NCBI GenBank assembly: GCA_004525055.1
Contig: SPDF01000016.1
Location: 1-14,949 of the forward strand
DNA: 14,949 nucleotides
Reading direction: 5' to 3'
From: Gemmatimonadales bacterium
Lineage (GTDB): Bacteria; Gemmatimonadota; Gemmatimonadetes; Gemmatimonadales; GWC2-71-9
Shown here: positions 5,381 through 14,396 of the stretch, piece after piece
Position numbering within the stretch: position 1 is the stretch's first letter
How the letters are laid out: the number at the start of each line of letters is the position of its first letter
Program-made: the position numbers and the translations under genes
The notes under the pieces: generated by a model
Database searches by the model: none
Told to the model about the DNA's origin: nothing
Seen by the model: the letters and a program-made list of their open reading frames with translations, nothing else

Positions 5381-7692
5381 TTCACGTGCAGTCGCACCAC
5401 TCGCCCCGGCGTGGCCTTCGAGCCATTGCCGGGGCGGTTTGCATCCTGGCCCTCGGCGCCTGCGCTCCCAAGCCGGTGCCGAAGGCCGAATTTGTCGGGC
5501 GCACCGCCTGCGCCTCCTGCCACCAGGCTCAGGATTCGCTCTGGCAGGGCTCCCACCACGCGCAGGCCATGGCCATCGCCGACAGCGCCACCGTCCTCGG
5601 CAACTTCGCTAACGCCACCTACACCTATAACGGCATCACCTCGCGATTCTTCCAGCGCGATGGCCGGTACTGGGTCAACACTGAGGGTCCCGACGGCGCC
5701 CTGGTCGACTATCCGATCAGCTACACCTTCGGTGTCTATCCGCTCCAGCAATATCTGATCGCCTTTCCCCGCGGCCGGTACCAGGCGCTCGGCATCGCGT
5801 GGGACAGCCGCACCAAGGCCGAGGGAGGCCAGCGCTGGTACCATCTGTATCCCGGCGAGAAGGTGGATCATCGAGATGTCCTCCACTGGACCGGCGTACT
5901 GCAGAACTGGAATTTTATGTGCGCGCAGTGCCACTCGACCAATCTGCAGAAGGGATATGACGAGGCGGCGGATAGTTACGCGACGACCTGGTCGGAAATC
6001 GACGTGTCGTGTGAGGCGTGCCACGGCCCCGGCAGCAACCACGTGGCGCTCGCCGAACGCCGGGAGGGCAAGATGGGCGGGTGGGCCGCGCAGACCGGTT
6101 TGACCGTCTCATTCCGGGATACGACGGCGGCCAGCTGGGTCATGGACACCGCCACGGGGATTGCCCGGCGAACGGAGCCACGGACGAGTCGGATGGAAAT
6201 CGAGACCTGCGGACTCTGCCACGCGCGCCGGGGCCAGGTCTGGCCGGATTCCGGCGCGGGCCAGATTCTGGCGCAGACGCAGCGCGTGTCGCTGCTCAAC
6301 GAGGGGCTCTACTTCGCCGACGGCCAGCAACTCGATGAGGTGTACGAGTACGGCTCGTTCCTGCAGAGCAAGATGTATCGCGCCGGTGTGACCTGCGGCG
6401 ACTGCCACGACGCCCACCGCAGCACCACGAGGGCGGCGGGTAACGCCGTGTGCGCCACCTGCCACCTGTGGTCGCGCTACGATACGGCGTCCCACACGCA
6501 CCACGCGCCCGGCACGGCTGGAGCGCAGTGCGTGGACTGCCACATGCCACCGCGCAACTACATGGGGGTGGACGCCCGGCGGGACCACGGCATGAAGATC
6601 CCGCGTCCCGACCTCACCCCGGTCACCGGTGCGCCGAATGCCTGCACCAGCTGCCATGCCGAGAAGCCGGTAGGATGGGCCGCGGCGACCGCCGAGGAGT
6701 GGTACGGCGCCCCCGACATCACCCCGCTGCCGGTCGCGGTCGCCTTTGGGGGCGCCTGGTCGGCGACGCCCGGCGCCGGCGAGGCGCTGGTAACTATATC
6801 CCGGGATACCACGCGCGCGGGCATCACCCGTGCCACCGCCGTCTCGCTGATGACGCAAAATCCGTCGCGCTTCTCGCTCAGCGCCATCCAGATGGCCCTC
6901 AGCGATCGCGATCCGCTCCTGCGGCGCGCCGCCGTCGAACAGGTCGAAACTCTCGACCCGGCGATGCGCGCACCGATGGCGCTGCCGCTGCTCTCCGACT
7001 CGGTCCGGACGGTGCGTCTCGCCGCCCTCCCAGCCCTGGCTGGATTGCCCGATTCCGGTTGGACCGAACCGCAGCGCGCCGCGTTCACCCGCGTGCTCGC
7101 CGAGTACCGCGCCTCCCAGCGCTTCAACGCCGATCGCCCGGAGTCCTGGGCGAACCTCGGAAATCTCGAACGCCGCCTGGGAAACCCGACCGAGGCGGCG
7201 GCCAATTACCAGCATGCGATCCGACTCGCACCACAATTCGTGCCGGCCTACCTGCAGCTCGCCGAGGTGTACCGCACCTCTGGACAGGAGGGACAGGCCG
7301 ATTCGGTTCTCCGGGTCGGACTCGACCGGGTCCCCGGCTCCACCGACCTGCAGTATCAGTTGGGGCTTGCCTTGATTCGGCAGCGGCTCATGGCCAATGC
7401 GCTGCCTTATCTCAAGGCCGCAGCGGCCTCGGGCGACGCGCACTACGGCTACGTCTACGGCGTGGCGCTCTACGAGTCGGGTGAGGCAGGGTTGGCAATC
7501 GCGCAATTGCAGCGGTCACTGGCCGCGGCGCCCGATGATCAGGAGTTGCTCTATGGACTGGCGTCCATCGCCGCGGCGGCGGGACACCGCGACGTCGCAC
7601 TGCCGCCGGCGCGGCGGCTAGCCCAGCTGAATCCTGACAATGCGGAAATTCAGCAGTTCGTGGCCAAGCTTGAGGCGGCACCGGGCCGATAG
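5377..7692 (+). CDS. Octaheme c-type cytochrome lipoprotein with HEAT-like and TPR repeats
   Basis: This protein of about 771 residues has a lipoprotein signal peptide (lipobox LGAC, LALGAC followed by APKP), so it is exported and lipid-anchored. Eight CXXCH heme-attachment motifs begin near residues 45 (CASCH), 182 (CAQCH), 212 (CEACH), 278 (CGLCH), 340 (CGDCH), 359 (CATCH), 385 (CVDCH) and 423 (CTSCH). The spacing and the CEACHGPG phrase resemble cytochrome c554-type multiheme proteins. The second half has no hemes: a HEAT-like helical stretch (about 480-575) precedes tandem TPR motifs (about 590-765), probably for protein contacts. A role in periplasmic electron transfer or as a reductase is likely, but the substrate cannot be read from sequence. 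GTG 5377 overlaps the upstream stop (GTGA); GTG 5386, with GGTGAAG eight bases upstream, is an alternative. Both retain the signal peptide. Confidence 0.88.
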   Translation: MIHVQSHHSPRRGLRAIAGAVCILALGACAPKPVPKAEFVGRTACASCHQAQDSLWQGSHHAQAMAIADSATVLGNFANATYTYNGITSRFFQRDGRYWVNTEGPDGALVDYPISYTFGVYPLQQYLIAFPRGRYQALGIAWDSRTKAEGGQRWYHLYPGEKVDHRDVLHWTGVLQNWNFMCAQCHSTNLQKGYDEAADSYATTWSEIDVSCEACHGPGSNHVALAERREGKMGGWAAQTGLTVSFRDTTAASWVMDTATGIARRTEPRTSRMEIETCGLCHARRGQVWPDSGAGQILAQTQRVSLLNEGLYFADGQQLDEVYEYGSFLQSKMYRAGVTCGDCHDAHRSTTRAAGNAVCATCHLWSRYDTASHTHHAPGTAGAQCVDCHMPPRNYMGVDARRDHGMKIPRPDLTPVTGAPNACTSCHAEKPVGWAAATAEEWYGAPDITPLPVAVAFGGAWSATPGAGEALVTISRDTTRAGITRATAVSLMTQNPSRFSLSAIQMALSDRDPLLRRAAVEQVETLDPAMRAPMALPLLSDSVRTVRLAALPALAGLPDSGWTEPQRAAFTRVLAEYRASQRFNADRPESWANLGNLERRLGNPTEAAANYQHAIRLAPQFVPAYLQLAEVYRTSGQEGQADSVLRVGLDRVPGSTDLQYQLGLALIRQRLMANALPYLKAAAASGDAHYGYVYGVALYESGEAGLAIAQLQRSLAAAPDDQELLYGLASIAAAAGHRDVALPPARRLAQLNPDNAEIQQFVAKLEAAPGR

Positions 7693-7713
7693 TCGGGCGC
7701 CGCGGCCTTCGCC

Positions 7714-8511
7714 TCAGTGCGGAGGAACCGCTGTCGGTGCGGGGGCGGGGGGATTCCACGGCGCCGAGAGGTAAGCCACCGCCGCTGGTCGGTCGGGCAG
7801 GAATCCCTGGTAGTCTTGTTCGAGGTCAAACGTCTCCGGATTGTGGGGGCGTTCGGTGACAAGCGCGTCGTGCAGGCACCACTTGGCGCCTGGCTTGCAC
7901 CCTGACCGGGCCGCGTTCACCGCCAGGACGCCACCTTCGTCGGAATACTGTGTGCCGAGCGCGATCATCGTCGCGGCGTTCGCCGACCGCGTGCCGGTGG
8001 TACTATCCTCCGCGTAGACGAAGTAGGCGCGCCGAAGGTGGTCCACGATTGCCGGCGTCAGCCCGGATTCCCCCCCGTCCAGGTCGTAGTACACCATCCG
8101 CCCAAGAAGTACCGTGCCCTGCAGGCCCAGCGCCTCGAGCTCGCCGAACAGCTCGTGGGCCACGAAACTCCCGCTCGAGTGAGCGGCGATAATGACCAAG
8201 CCACGCGGCCGGGTCAACAGGTGCGCCGCCAGCGCCGAATTGCCGATTTCGCGGCCGGCGTAGTCCACTTCGGCAGGGCCGCGTACCGCGCAGAGGTAGC
8301 GGACGCCCCGCCGGGCCAGCGCCGTCCGGTAGACCTCGTCCACCCAGGCCTGAGCCCACACCTCCTTGACCCCCCACCCGCCATACGCGAGGAACGTCCC
8401 GTAGGCACCGGTCCGCCCGGTGTCCCGACAGGACACGCCGACCGCGACCGAAGTCCAACCCGGCGAGGCAGTCCAGAAGGCGGCAGCGAGTGTCAGCAGT
8501 GCACCCATCAT
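7714..8511 (-). CDS. Predicted exported alpha/beta-hydrolase-like protein
   Basis: This protein of 265 residues has a hydrophobic N-terminus (MMGALLTLAAAFW) that looks like a signal peptide, though with few basic residues. Residues 104-118 (GLVIIAAHSSGSFVA) form a hydrophobic strand followed by AHSSG, which resembles the nucleophile elbow GxSxG of alpha/beta hydrolases with Ala for the first Gly; Ser112 would be the nucleophile. Candidate acid and base residues are Asp143/145 and His214 or His223. Four cysteines (28, 74, 205, 212) could form disulfides in the periplasm. Substrate and reaction are unknown, and the hydrolase assignment rests mainly on the elbow. The ATG at 8511 has GGGGGA upstream; a GTG at 8565 would add 18 residues with a more basic N-terminus. 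It converges on the cytochrome gene with 21 bases between stops. Confidence 0.65.
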   Translation of the reverse strand: MMGALLTLAAAFWTASPGWTSVAVGVSCRDTGRTGAYGTFLAYGGWGVKEVWAQAWVDEVYRTALARRGVRYLCAVRGPAEVDYAGREIGNSALAAHLLTRPRGLVIIAAHSSGSFVAHELFGELEALGLQGTVLLGRMVYYDLDGGESGLTPAIVDHLRRAYFVYAEDSTTGTRSANAATMIALGTQYSDEGGVLAVNAARSGCKPGAKWCLHDALVTERPHNPETFDLEQDYQGFLPDRPAAVAYLSAPWNPPAPAPTAVPPH

Positions 8512-8653
8512 GTCCCTGTTTTCCCCCGTAAATCCATGCTTGACGGCGCTCCGGAGGGGGCGCACTTTCCCCTCTACTCGGGTGCAGTTGTCGCACCTAC
8601 GAAGCTAATCGCACCCAGCGGTGGCGAATCGCCCACCAGATGAGGATGATCGC

Positions 8654-9802
8654 GTGCCATTCTTCATATCCTTCGCGCGCGGCGGCGCCTACGTCGGCCT
8701 CATCCTCGCGGTAGCGGCCTGCGGTGACAAGGCCGCCCCGCAGATGCCACCCCCGAACGTCACCATCGTCACGACGTCACCCGAGGACATCCCAGCCCGC
8801 ATCGAGCTGGTCGGTCAGGGCGCGGCCTCGAAGTTCATCGAAGTCCGCTCCCAACTCAACGGCGTGATCATCGAGCGGCCCTATCGAGAAGGAAGCGACG
8901 TGGAGAAGGGCGCACTGCTCTTCCGGCTCGACCCCACCACATACGAGGCGACGTATCGGAGCACCCAGGCCGCGGCCGACAACGCGCAGGCCCGGCTGGA
9001 CAATGCCGAGCGCACCCTCAAGCGGCTGGTCCCGCTGCTCGCCGAGGGGGCCGTCTCTCAGAAGGATGTGGACGACGCGACCACCGAGCTCCAGCAGGCG
9101 CAGGCAGGGCTCGCGCAGGGCAAGGCGAATGCGGACCGCGCCAAGAAGGACTACGACGATACCTTCGTCCGCGCTGAGATCACCGGTCGGGCGGGCCGGG
9201 CGGCACTGCCGCTCGGCGCCCGGGTGACCGGTCCCGCGGACGTCTTGACAGACCTGCAGCAGATCGATCCCATCTACGTCTACTTCAGCCCCTCGGACCT
9301 CGAACTCCTCAGGATACGGCGTGCGGAGGCTGCCGGCACCCTGATCCTGCCCAGAGGGAAGATGGAGGTGGAGGTTCACCTGTCCGACGGCACGCCTCTG
9401 CCCTCCAAAGGCAAGTTGGACTTCGCCGACCTCTCGCTCGACTCCCGGACCGGCACCCAGCAGCTGCGGGCGGAGTTCCGGAACCCCCAGCACATCCTGC
9501 TGCCGGGGCAGTTTGTGCGCGTCCGGATTCTTGGCGGCACCCGGCGCAATGCGATCCTGGTCCCGCAGCGCGCCGTCCTCCAGGGGCTTTCGGGCGCCTA
9601 TGTCTACGTGTTGGTGGAGGGTGACACGGCGCGGGCCCGCACCGTAGTCACCTCCGACTGGGAAGGTGACGGCTGGATCATCGAGAGTGGCCTGACGGGG
9701 GGGGAGCGAGTGATCGTGGACGGGACGCAACGCGTCATCGCCGGGCGGCCGGTCCGCATCGCCCCTGCCGCTGATTCCTCCGGCGCTGGCGCCGCCCCAT
9801 GA
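8654..9802 (+). CDS. RND efflux periplasmic adaptor (membrane fusion protein), lipoprotein
   Basis: This adaptor of about 382 residues links the inner-membrane pump to the outer-membrane channel of a tripartite efflux system. It starts with a lipoprotein signal peptide whose lipobox AVAAC puts the lipidated cysteine at residue 23. The adaptor domains follow: a first lipoyl half (EVRSQLNGVIIERPYREGS...VEKGALLFRLDP), a coiled-coil hairpin (about 95-160, with LAEGAVSQKDVDDATTELQ), the second lipoyl half, a beta-barrel around IDPIYVYFSPSDLELL, and a membrane-proximal domain near the C-terminus. This is the AcrA/MexA-type order. GTG 8654 is preferred because GAGGA lies seven bases upstream; an upstream in-frame GTG at 8621 has no ribosome binding site. 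Its stop overlaps the pump start (ATGA). Efflux substrate cannot be predicted. Confidence 0.92.
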   Translation: MPFFISFARGGAYVGLILAVAACGDKAAPQMPPPNVTIVTTSPEDIPARIELVGQGAASKFIEVRSQLNGVIIERPYREGSDVEKGALLFRLDPTTYEATYRSTQAAADNAQARLDNAERTLKRLVPLLAEGAVSQKDVDDATTELQQAQAGLAQGKANADRAKKDYDDTFVRAEITGRAGRAALPLGARVTGPADVLTDLQQIDPIYVYFSPSDLELLRIRRAEAAGTLILPRGKMEVEVHLSDGTPLPSKGKLDFADLSLDSRTGTQQLRAEFRNPQHILLPGQFVRVRILGGTRRNAILVPQRAVLQGLSGAYVYVLVEGDTARARTVVTSDWEGDGWIIESGLTGGERVIVDGTQRVIAGRPVRIAPAADSSGAGAAP

Positions 9803-12800
9803 CCGAGCACCACCCCGAGACCTCCGGCACGCCGTACGTCGCGAAGAATCTGTTCATCCGGCGACCGATCCTCGCGTCGGTCATCTCGATCGTCATCCTC
9901 CTGCTCGGCGGATTCGCCATTTCCGGCCTGCCAATCACGCTCTACCCGCGGATTACTCCGCCGAGTGTTCAGGTAACCGCTATCTACCCGGGCGCCACCG
10001 CCGAAGATGTGGCGCAGGCCGTCGCGGCGCCGATCGAGCAGCAACTCTCGAGCATGGACGGGTTGCTCTACTTCAAGTCGTCGAACGGCAGCGACGGCAC
10101 CATGAATCTCTCCATTTTCTTCGACATCAGCCGCGACCAGGACCTGGCGGCAGTGGACGTCCAGAACCAGGTCAAGCTTGCGGAACCGCAATTGCCTGAG
10201 GAGGTCCGCCGCCAGGGGATCACCGTCAAGAAGTCGCAGCCCGACATCCTGCTGATGATCGCCCTGACCTCGGACGATCCGCGCTACGACGCCGAGTACC
10301 TGAGCAACTACTCGAAGATCAACCTCGAGGACGAGGTCAAGCGCGTTCGGGGCGTGGGCGACGCCTACACCTTCGGACAGCTCGAATTCTCGATGCTGCT
10401 CCAGCTCGACCCCGATCGCATGGCCCAGCTCGGCATGTCGGTGGCGGAGGTCACCGCGGCGGTCCGCGAGCAGAACGCCACCAACCCCGGTGGTCGCGTG
10501 GGTCGGGAGCCCTCGCCCCCCGGGACCGACCTGACGGTGCCGGTCACTACCAAGGGCCGGCTCAAGACCGTCGAGGAATTTGGCAACATCATCCTCCGCA
10601 CCGGCCCGGACGGCGCCATCCTGCGGCTGTCTGACCTCGCCAACGTCAAGCTCGGTGCCCGCAACTATGACCTCGGCGGTCGCCTCAACGGAGAACCCAC
10701 CGCGCTCCTGCTGGTCTACAGCCGGGCCGGGGCCAACGCCCTCGATGTGAAGGACAAGATTCTCGGTCGGCTCGACGAGCTCGGGCGGAATTTCCCGCCG
10801 GGCGTCGGCTACACCATCGCGTACGACACCACGCCATTTATTGACGCCTCCATCGAGGAGGTCATCCACACCCTCGCCGAGGCGATGCTGCTGGTCACGT
10901 TGGTGGTGTTCATCTTCCTGCAGAGCTGGCGCACCACCCTGATTCCATTGCTGGCGGTGCCGGTATCCATTGTCGGCACCTTCGCCGGGATGGCGATGCT
11001 CGGCTTCTCGATCAACATCCTGACCCTCTTCGGGCTGGTGCTGGCCATCGGCATCGTGGTCGACGACGCCATCATCGTCATCGAAAACGTCGAACGCATC
11101 ATGGCCACCGAACATGTGGGCGTGGTCGAGGCCACCGACAAAGCGATGACGCAGGTCACGGGCGCCCTGATTGCCGTGGTGTTGGTCCTCGCCGCCGTGT
11201 TTATCCCGGTCGGTTTTCTCGGTGGAATCAAGGGCGCGATGTTCATGCAGTTTGCGGTGACGATCGTGGTGTCGGTCACCCTCTCCGGTATCGTGGCCCT
11301 CACCCTCACCCCCGCGCTCGTTACCCTGCTCGTCAAGGACGAGCATCCGACGAAGGGGCGGTTCTTCACCTGGTTCAACACCACCTTCGATCGCTTCACC
11401 GGCAAGTACATGGGGGGAGTGCGTGGCGTCCTGCACCGGCCGCGTGCCTCGTTGGCGGCGTTCGCCGTCCTCGTGATCTTGATCGTGGTGCTCTTCAAGT
11501 CCATTCCGGGCGGGTTTGTGCCGACCGAAGACAAGGGCTACTTCGCCATGGCGTTGAAGCTCCCCCCCGGCGCCTCGATGCAGCGGACCGTGGGGGTAAC
11601 TGAGAAGGTGGAGGAGGTGGTACGGCGGCAGCCCGGGGTCGCCAACGTCATTGCCCTCACGGGCCTCGATTTCATTCAGAGCGCCAATCTGACCAATACC
11701 GCGTCGCTCTTCGTCATGCTGGAACCCTGGGATGAACGGAAAGACGAAGCCACGAGTATCAACGCCATTATCGGCGCCGTGAATCGCGAGCTCTCACAGA
11801 TGCCCGAGGCGACCGCCTTCGCCTTCAACCTCCCCGAGATTCCCGGCCTCGGAAACACCGCCGGCCTCGAGATGAACCTGCTCGACCGATCGGGAGGAGG
11901 CGTGAAGGAGTTTTCGAAGCTGGTGGATGAGTTTCTGGTTGCCGCGCGGACATCGCCTGACGTCGTTGGCGCACGGTCGATGCTCGAAGTCAACACACCG
12001 CAGGTGTATGTCACCGTCGACCGGGAAAAGGTGAAATCGATGGGCGTGTCGCTGACCGACGTGTTCCAGACCCTCCAGACCATGCTCTCGGCATCGTACA
12101 TCAATGACTTCAACCTCTTCGGCCGGACCTACCGGGTGCAGGCGGAGGCGCAGCCCCAGTTCCGCATCACACCCTCCGACATCGGTAAGTTGTACGTCAC
12201 CGCGCCGGACGGTGGCATGGTCCCGATCTCGTCGCTGGCCACCACGGAGTTCATCGGTGGGCCATCGGTCGTGACCCGATTCAACGGCTTTACCTCGGCG
12301 CTGATCACGGCCGAGCCTGCCGCGGGAAAGAGTTCCGGGCAGATGATGGCGGCCGTCGAGGCGACCGTTGCGGCGTTCGCGGACCGCGATGTCGCGTACG
12401 CCTACAGCGGGCAGTCCTACCAGGAGAAGGTGGCCCAGAGCCAGGGGAGCATGGTGTTCGTACTCGGCATCATCCTCGTCTTTCTGGTCCTCGCGGCCCA
12501 GTATGAGAGCTGGTCGATTCCATTTGGTGTCCTCCTCGGCGTGCCCTTTGGCGTGCTCGGCGCACTCATCGGCATCCTGATCCGCGGCGTGCCCAATGAC
12601 GTGTACTTCCAAATCGGGCTCGTCACCGTGATCGGCCTCGCGGCCAAGAACGCGATCCTCATCGTGGAATTCGCCAACTCCCTCCGGGCCGGTGGTGCCT
12701 CCATCATGGACGCCACGCTCGAGGCGGCCAAGGACCGGTTTCGACCGATCCTCATGACCTCCTTCGCGTTCATCCTCGGCGTGGTGCCGATGCTCATCGC

Positions 12801-12957
12801 CAGCGGCGCCGGCTCCCAAAGCCGACACTCCCTGGCGACCGGTGTCTTCTCGGGCATGCTCCTCGCCACCGCCATCGGCGTGCTCTTCGTGCCGCTCTTC
12901 TTCTACCTGATTGCGCGCATGGGCACGAAGGAATCCGCCAGCGGAGGGACGGCATGA
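9799..12957 (+). CDS. RND efflux pump, HAE1 family (AcrB/MexB type)
   Basis: At 1,052 residues this is a full-length proton-driven RND pump. FIRRPILASVISIVILLLGG (19-38) forms the first membrane helix, and two large periplasmic loops and a total of 12 predicted helices follow. The proton-relay residues of AcrB are conserved: the Asp pair in GIVVDDAIIVIENVER (422, 423; Asp407/408 in AcrB) and the Lys in AAKNAILIVEFA (950; Lys940). The VVDDAI form with ENVER marks the hydrophobe/amphiphile (HAE1) family rather than heavy-metal RND pumps. It would export drugs, detergents, solvents or secondary metabolites; the exact substrate is unknown. The first 14 residues precede the usual start of the family. 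It overlaps both neighbours, by four bases upstream and ATGA downstream, which favours fixed stoichiometry. Confidence 0.96.
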   Translation: MTEHHPETSGTPYVAKNLFIRRPILASVISIVILLLGGFAISGLPITLYPRITPPSVQVTAIYPGATAEDVAQAVAAPIEQQLSSMDGLLYFKSSNGSDGTMNLSIFFDISRDQDLAAVDVQNQVKLAEPQLPEEVRRQGITVKKSQPDILLMIALTSDDPRYDAEYLSNYSKINLEDEVKRVRGVGDAYTFGQLEFSMLLQLDPDRMAQLGMSVAEVTAAVREQNATNPGGRVGREPSPPGTDLTVPVTTKGRLKTVEEFGNIILRTGPDGAILRLSDLANVKLGARNYDLGGRLNGEPTALLLVYSRAGANALDVKDKILGRLDELGRNFPPGVGYTIAYDTTPFIDASIEEVIHTLAEAMLLVTLVVFIFLQSWRTTLIPLLAVPVSIVGTFAGMAMLGFSINILTLFGLVLAIGIVVDDAIIVIENVERIMATEHVGVVEATDKAMTQVTGALIAVVLVLAAVFIPVGFLGGIKGAMFMQFAVTIVVSVTLSGIVALTLTPALVTLLVKDEHPTKGRFFTWFNTTFDRFTGKYMGGVRGVLHRPRASLAAFAVLVILIVVLFKSIPGGFVPTEDKGYFAMALKLPPGASMQRTVGVTEKVEEVVRRQPGVANVIALTGLDFIQSANLTNTASLFVMLEPWDERKDEATSINAIIGAVNRELSQMPEATAFAFNLPEIPGLGNTAGLEMNLLDRSGGGVKEFSKLVDEFLVAARTSPDVVGARSMLEVNTPQVYVTVDREKVKSMGVSLTDVFQTLQTMLSASYINDFNLFGRTYRVQAEAQPQFRITPSDIGKLYVTAPDGGMVPISSLATTEFIGGPSVVTRFNGFTSALITAEPAAGKSSGQMMAAVEATVAAFADRDVAYAYSGQSYQEKVAQSQGSMVFVLGIILVFLVLAAQYESWSIPFGVLLGVPFGVLGALIGILIRGVPNDVYFQIGLVTVIGLAAKNAILIVEFANSLRAGGASIMDATLEAAKDRFRPILMTSFAFILGVVPMLIASGAGSQSRHSLATGVFSGMLLATAIGVLFVPLFFYLIARMGTKESASGGTA

Positions 12958-14396
12958 TGCGCCGACTCTCGGTTCCACTGGTCACCATCCTCACTCTCGG
13001 CGCCTGCGCCGTGGGTCCCGGCTACGAGCGTCCCCCGACGCCCGTCCCGACGGCGTACCGAGGCGACACCCTGCAAATCGTCAAGGACACCGCCGCCGCC
13101 ATCGCGCCGCTGGTGCCGCCGGCCGCCACCCCGGCTGACACGGTCGCCCCGACTTGGAACCAGACTCTGGGCGACAGTGTCCTGCTGGCACTCATGGACA
13201 CCGCCCTGGCCCATAACCAGGACCTGATCGCGACCATCGCCGTCACGCGTGAGTTCCAGGCCCGCTATGCGATTGATCGAAGCGGGTTCTTCCCTCAGGT
13301 GAACATCTCCGGGGGCGGCGGCACCATCGACTCGAAAGTCCCCGGGCTCAGCGGCGATTTCTTCAACGCCACGGCCGACGCCGCCTGGGAGCTCGACCTG
13401 TGGGGCCGCATCCGGCGCACCAGCGAGGCGGGCAAGGCCTCCTACTTCGCCCGGACGGAAGAACTTCGTGGGGCGGAGTTGAGCCTCGCCGCCGCGGTCG
13501 CCACGGGATACTTCGCCCTGCTCCAGTACGACCAGCAGCTCGCGGTCGCGGAGCGCACCCTCGCGTCGCGCCGGGAGACGGCGGCGCTCTCGCGCGCCCG
13601 GTTCCGCGAGGGGCAGGTGTCCCGGCTGGATGTGCTCCAATTCGAGTCCCAGGTTCAAGAGACCCAGGCGCAGTTGGCGTCCATCGCGCGGCTCCGCTCG
13701 GAACAAGAGAACGCGCTCAGTGTGCTCGTTGGTTTGCCTCCCCGCGGGTTGCCGCGCGGGTTGCCGCTCGACCAGCAAGTGGCCAACTTCGACGTCCCCG
13801 AGGGCCTCCCATCGGACCTCCTTGCCCGGCGCCCGGATGTGCGCGCCGCCGAGGAGGACATGCGCGCCGCCAACGCCAGGATTGGCATCGCCTGGGGGAG
13901 CCGCCTGCCGCAGGTCGTCCTGACCGGTGAGTACGGGTATGTGAGCAACGACCTCTCGACCCTCTTCGAAAGCCAGAACAACACCAGTCGCCTCTTCCTC
14001 GGCATTTCCGTGCCGATCTTCACCGGTGGACGGCTGCAGGGCGAGGTCAACGTCGCCGAGGCGCAGACCGAGCAGGCGCGCGCCCGGTACGAACAAGTGG
14101 TGCTCCGCGCGCTACAGGATGTGGAAGATGCGCTGGTGGCCATTCGCACCAGTCGCGACCAGGTCGTAGCGCAATCGGCTCAGGTCGAGACTCTCTCCAC
14201 TTCGCTCCTGCTGGTGCAGCACCGATACGAAAACGGCCTGTCCACCTACCTCGAGGTACTGGACGCCCAGCGGACGCTCTTCAACGCCGAACTGAGCCTC
14301 GCGCAGGGACAGGCGCTGCAGCTGGCCAGCGGGGTTCGGCTCTACAAGGCACTTGGTGGCCCATGGTCGGAACTGGGTACCGCGCGCGAGCGATAA
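12954..14396 (+). CDS. Outer-membrane efflux lipoprotein, NodT/OprM-type TolC family
   Basis: This 480-residue protein is the outer-membrane channel of the same tripartite pump. The N-terminus is a lipoprotein signal peptide with lipobox LGAC (Cys18) followed by the family phrase AVGPGYERPPTP. The repeated coiled-coil domains of TolC-like proteins follow, including ELDLWGRIRRTSEAGKA, a repeat-like LAVAERTLASRRETAALSRARF and SVPIFTGGRLQGEVNVAEA in the second half. The two related halves each supply helical and beta-strand elements; three subunits make the channel. Start is at the ATG of ATGATG (12954), overlapping the pump stop; the second ATG (12957) is equally possible. The last 34 bases overlap a further reading frame. 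No separate promoter is seen, so it depends on the operon promoter. Confidence 0.95.
   Translation: MMRRLSVPLVTILTLGACAVGPGYERPPTPVPTAYRGDTLQIVKDTAAAIAPLVPPAATPADTVAPTWNQTLGDSVLLALMDTALAHNQDLIATIAVTREFQARYAIDRSGFFPQVNISGGGGTIDSKVPGLSGDFFNATADAAWELDLWGRIRRTSEAGKASYFARTEELRGAELSLAAAVATGYFALLQYDQQLAVAERTLASRRETAALSRARFREGQVSRLDVLQFESQVQETQAQLASIARLRSEQENALSVLVGLPPRGLPRGLPLDQQVANFDVPEGLPSDLLARRPDVRAAEEDMRAANARIGIAWGSRLPQVVLTGEYGYVSNDLSTLFESQNNTSRLFLGISVPIFTGGRLQGEVNVAEAQTEQARARYEQVVLRALQDVEDALVAIRTSRDQVVAQSAQVETLSTSLLLVQHRYENGLSTYLEVLDAQRTLFNAELSLAQGQALQLASGVRLYKALGGPWSELGTARER

Noticed and set aside
5377..7692. Assignment of the octaheme protein as nitrite or hydroxylamine oxidoreductase
   Set aside because: There is no CXXCK or other diagnostic active-site motif, and the HEAT/TPR half is not part of those enzymes.
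7693..7713. Gap between convergent stops considered as a bidirectional terminator
   Set aside because: It is only 21 bases and shows no convincing stem with a T-tract on either strand.
8540..8545. TTGACG considered as the -35 of the efflux operon
   Set aside because: No acceptable -10 lies 16-18 bases downstream (only CACTTT), so no promoter is called although one must exist nearby.
8581..8597. Small inverted repeat GGTGC-N7-GCACC between the hydrolase and efflux operon, considered as an operator
   Set aside because: The stem is only 5 bases and no regulator gene is nearby; too short to claim as an operator.
9604..11436. Minus-strand frame of 610 codons opposite the adaptor and pump genes
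   Set aside because: The composition is His/Asp/Glu/Gly-rich with no domain or signal, typical of a shadow of a real gene; the plus strand encodes an intact RND pump.
12903..14096. Minus-strand frame of 397 codons opposite the outer-membrane factor
   Set aside because: This is a shadow frame; the plus strand encodes a complete lipoprotein of the TolC family.
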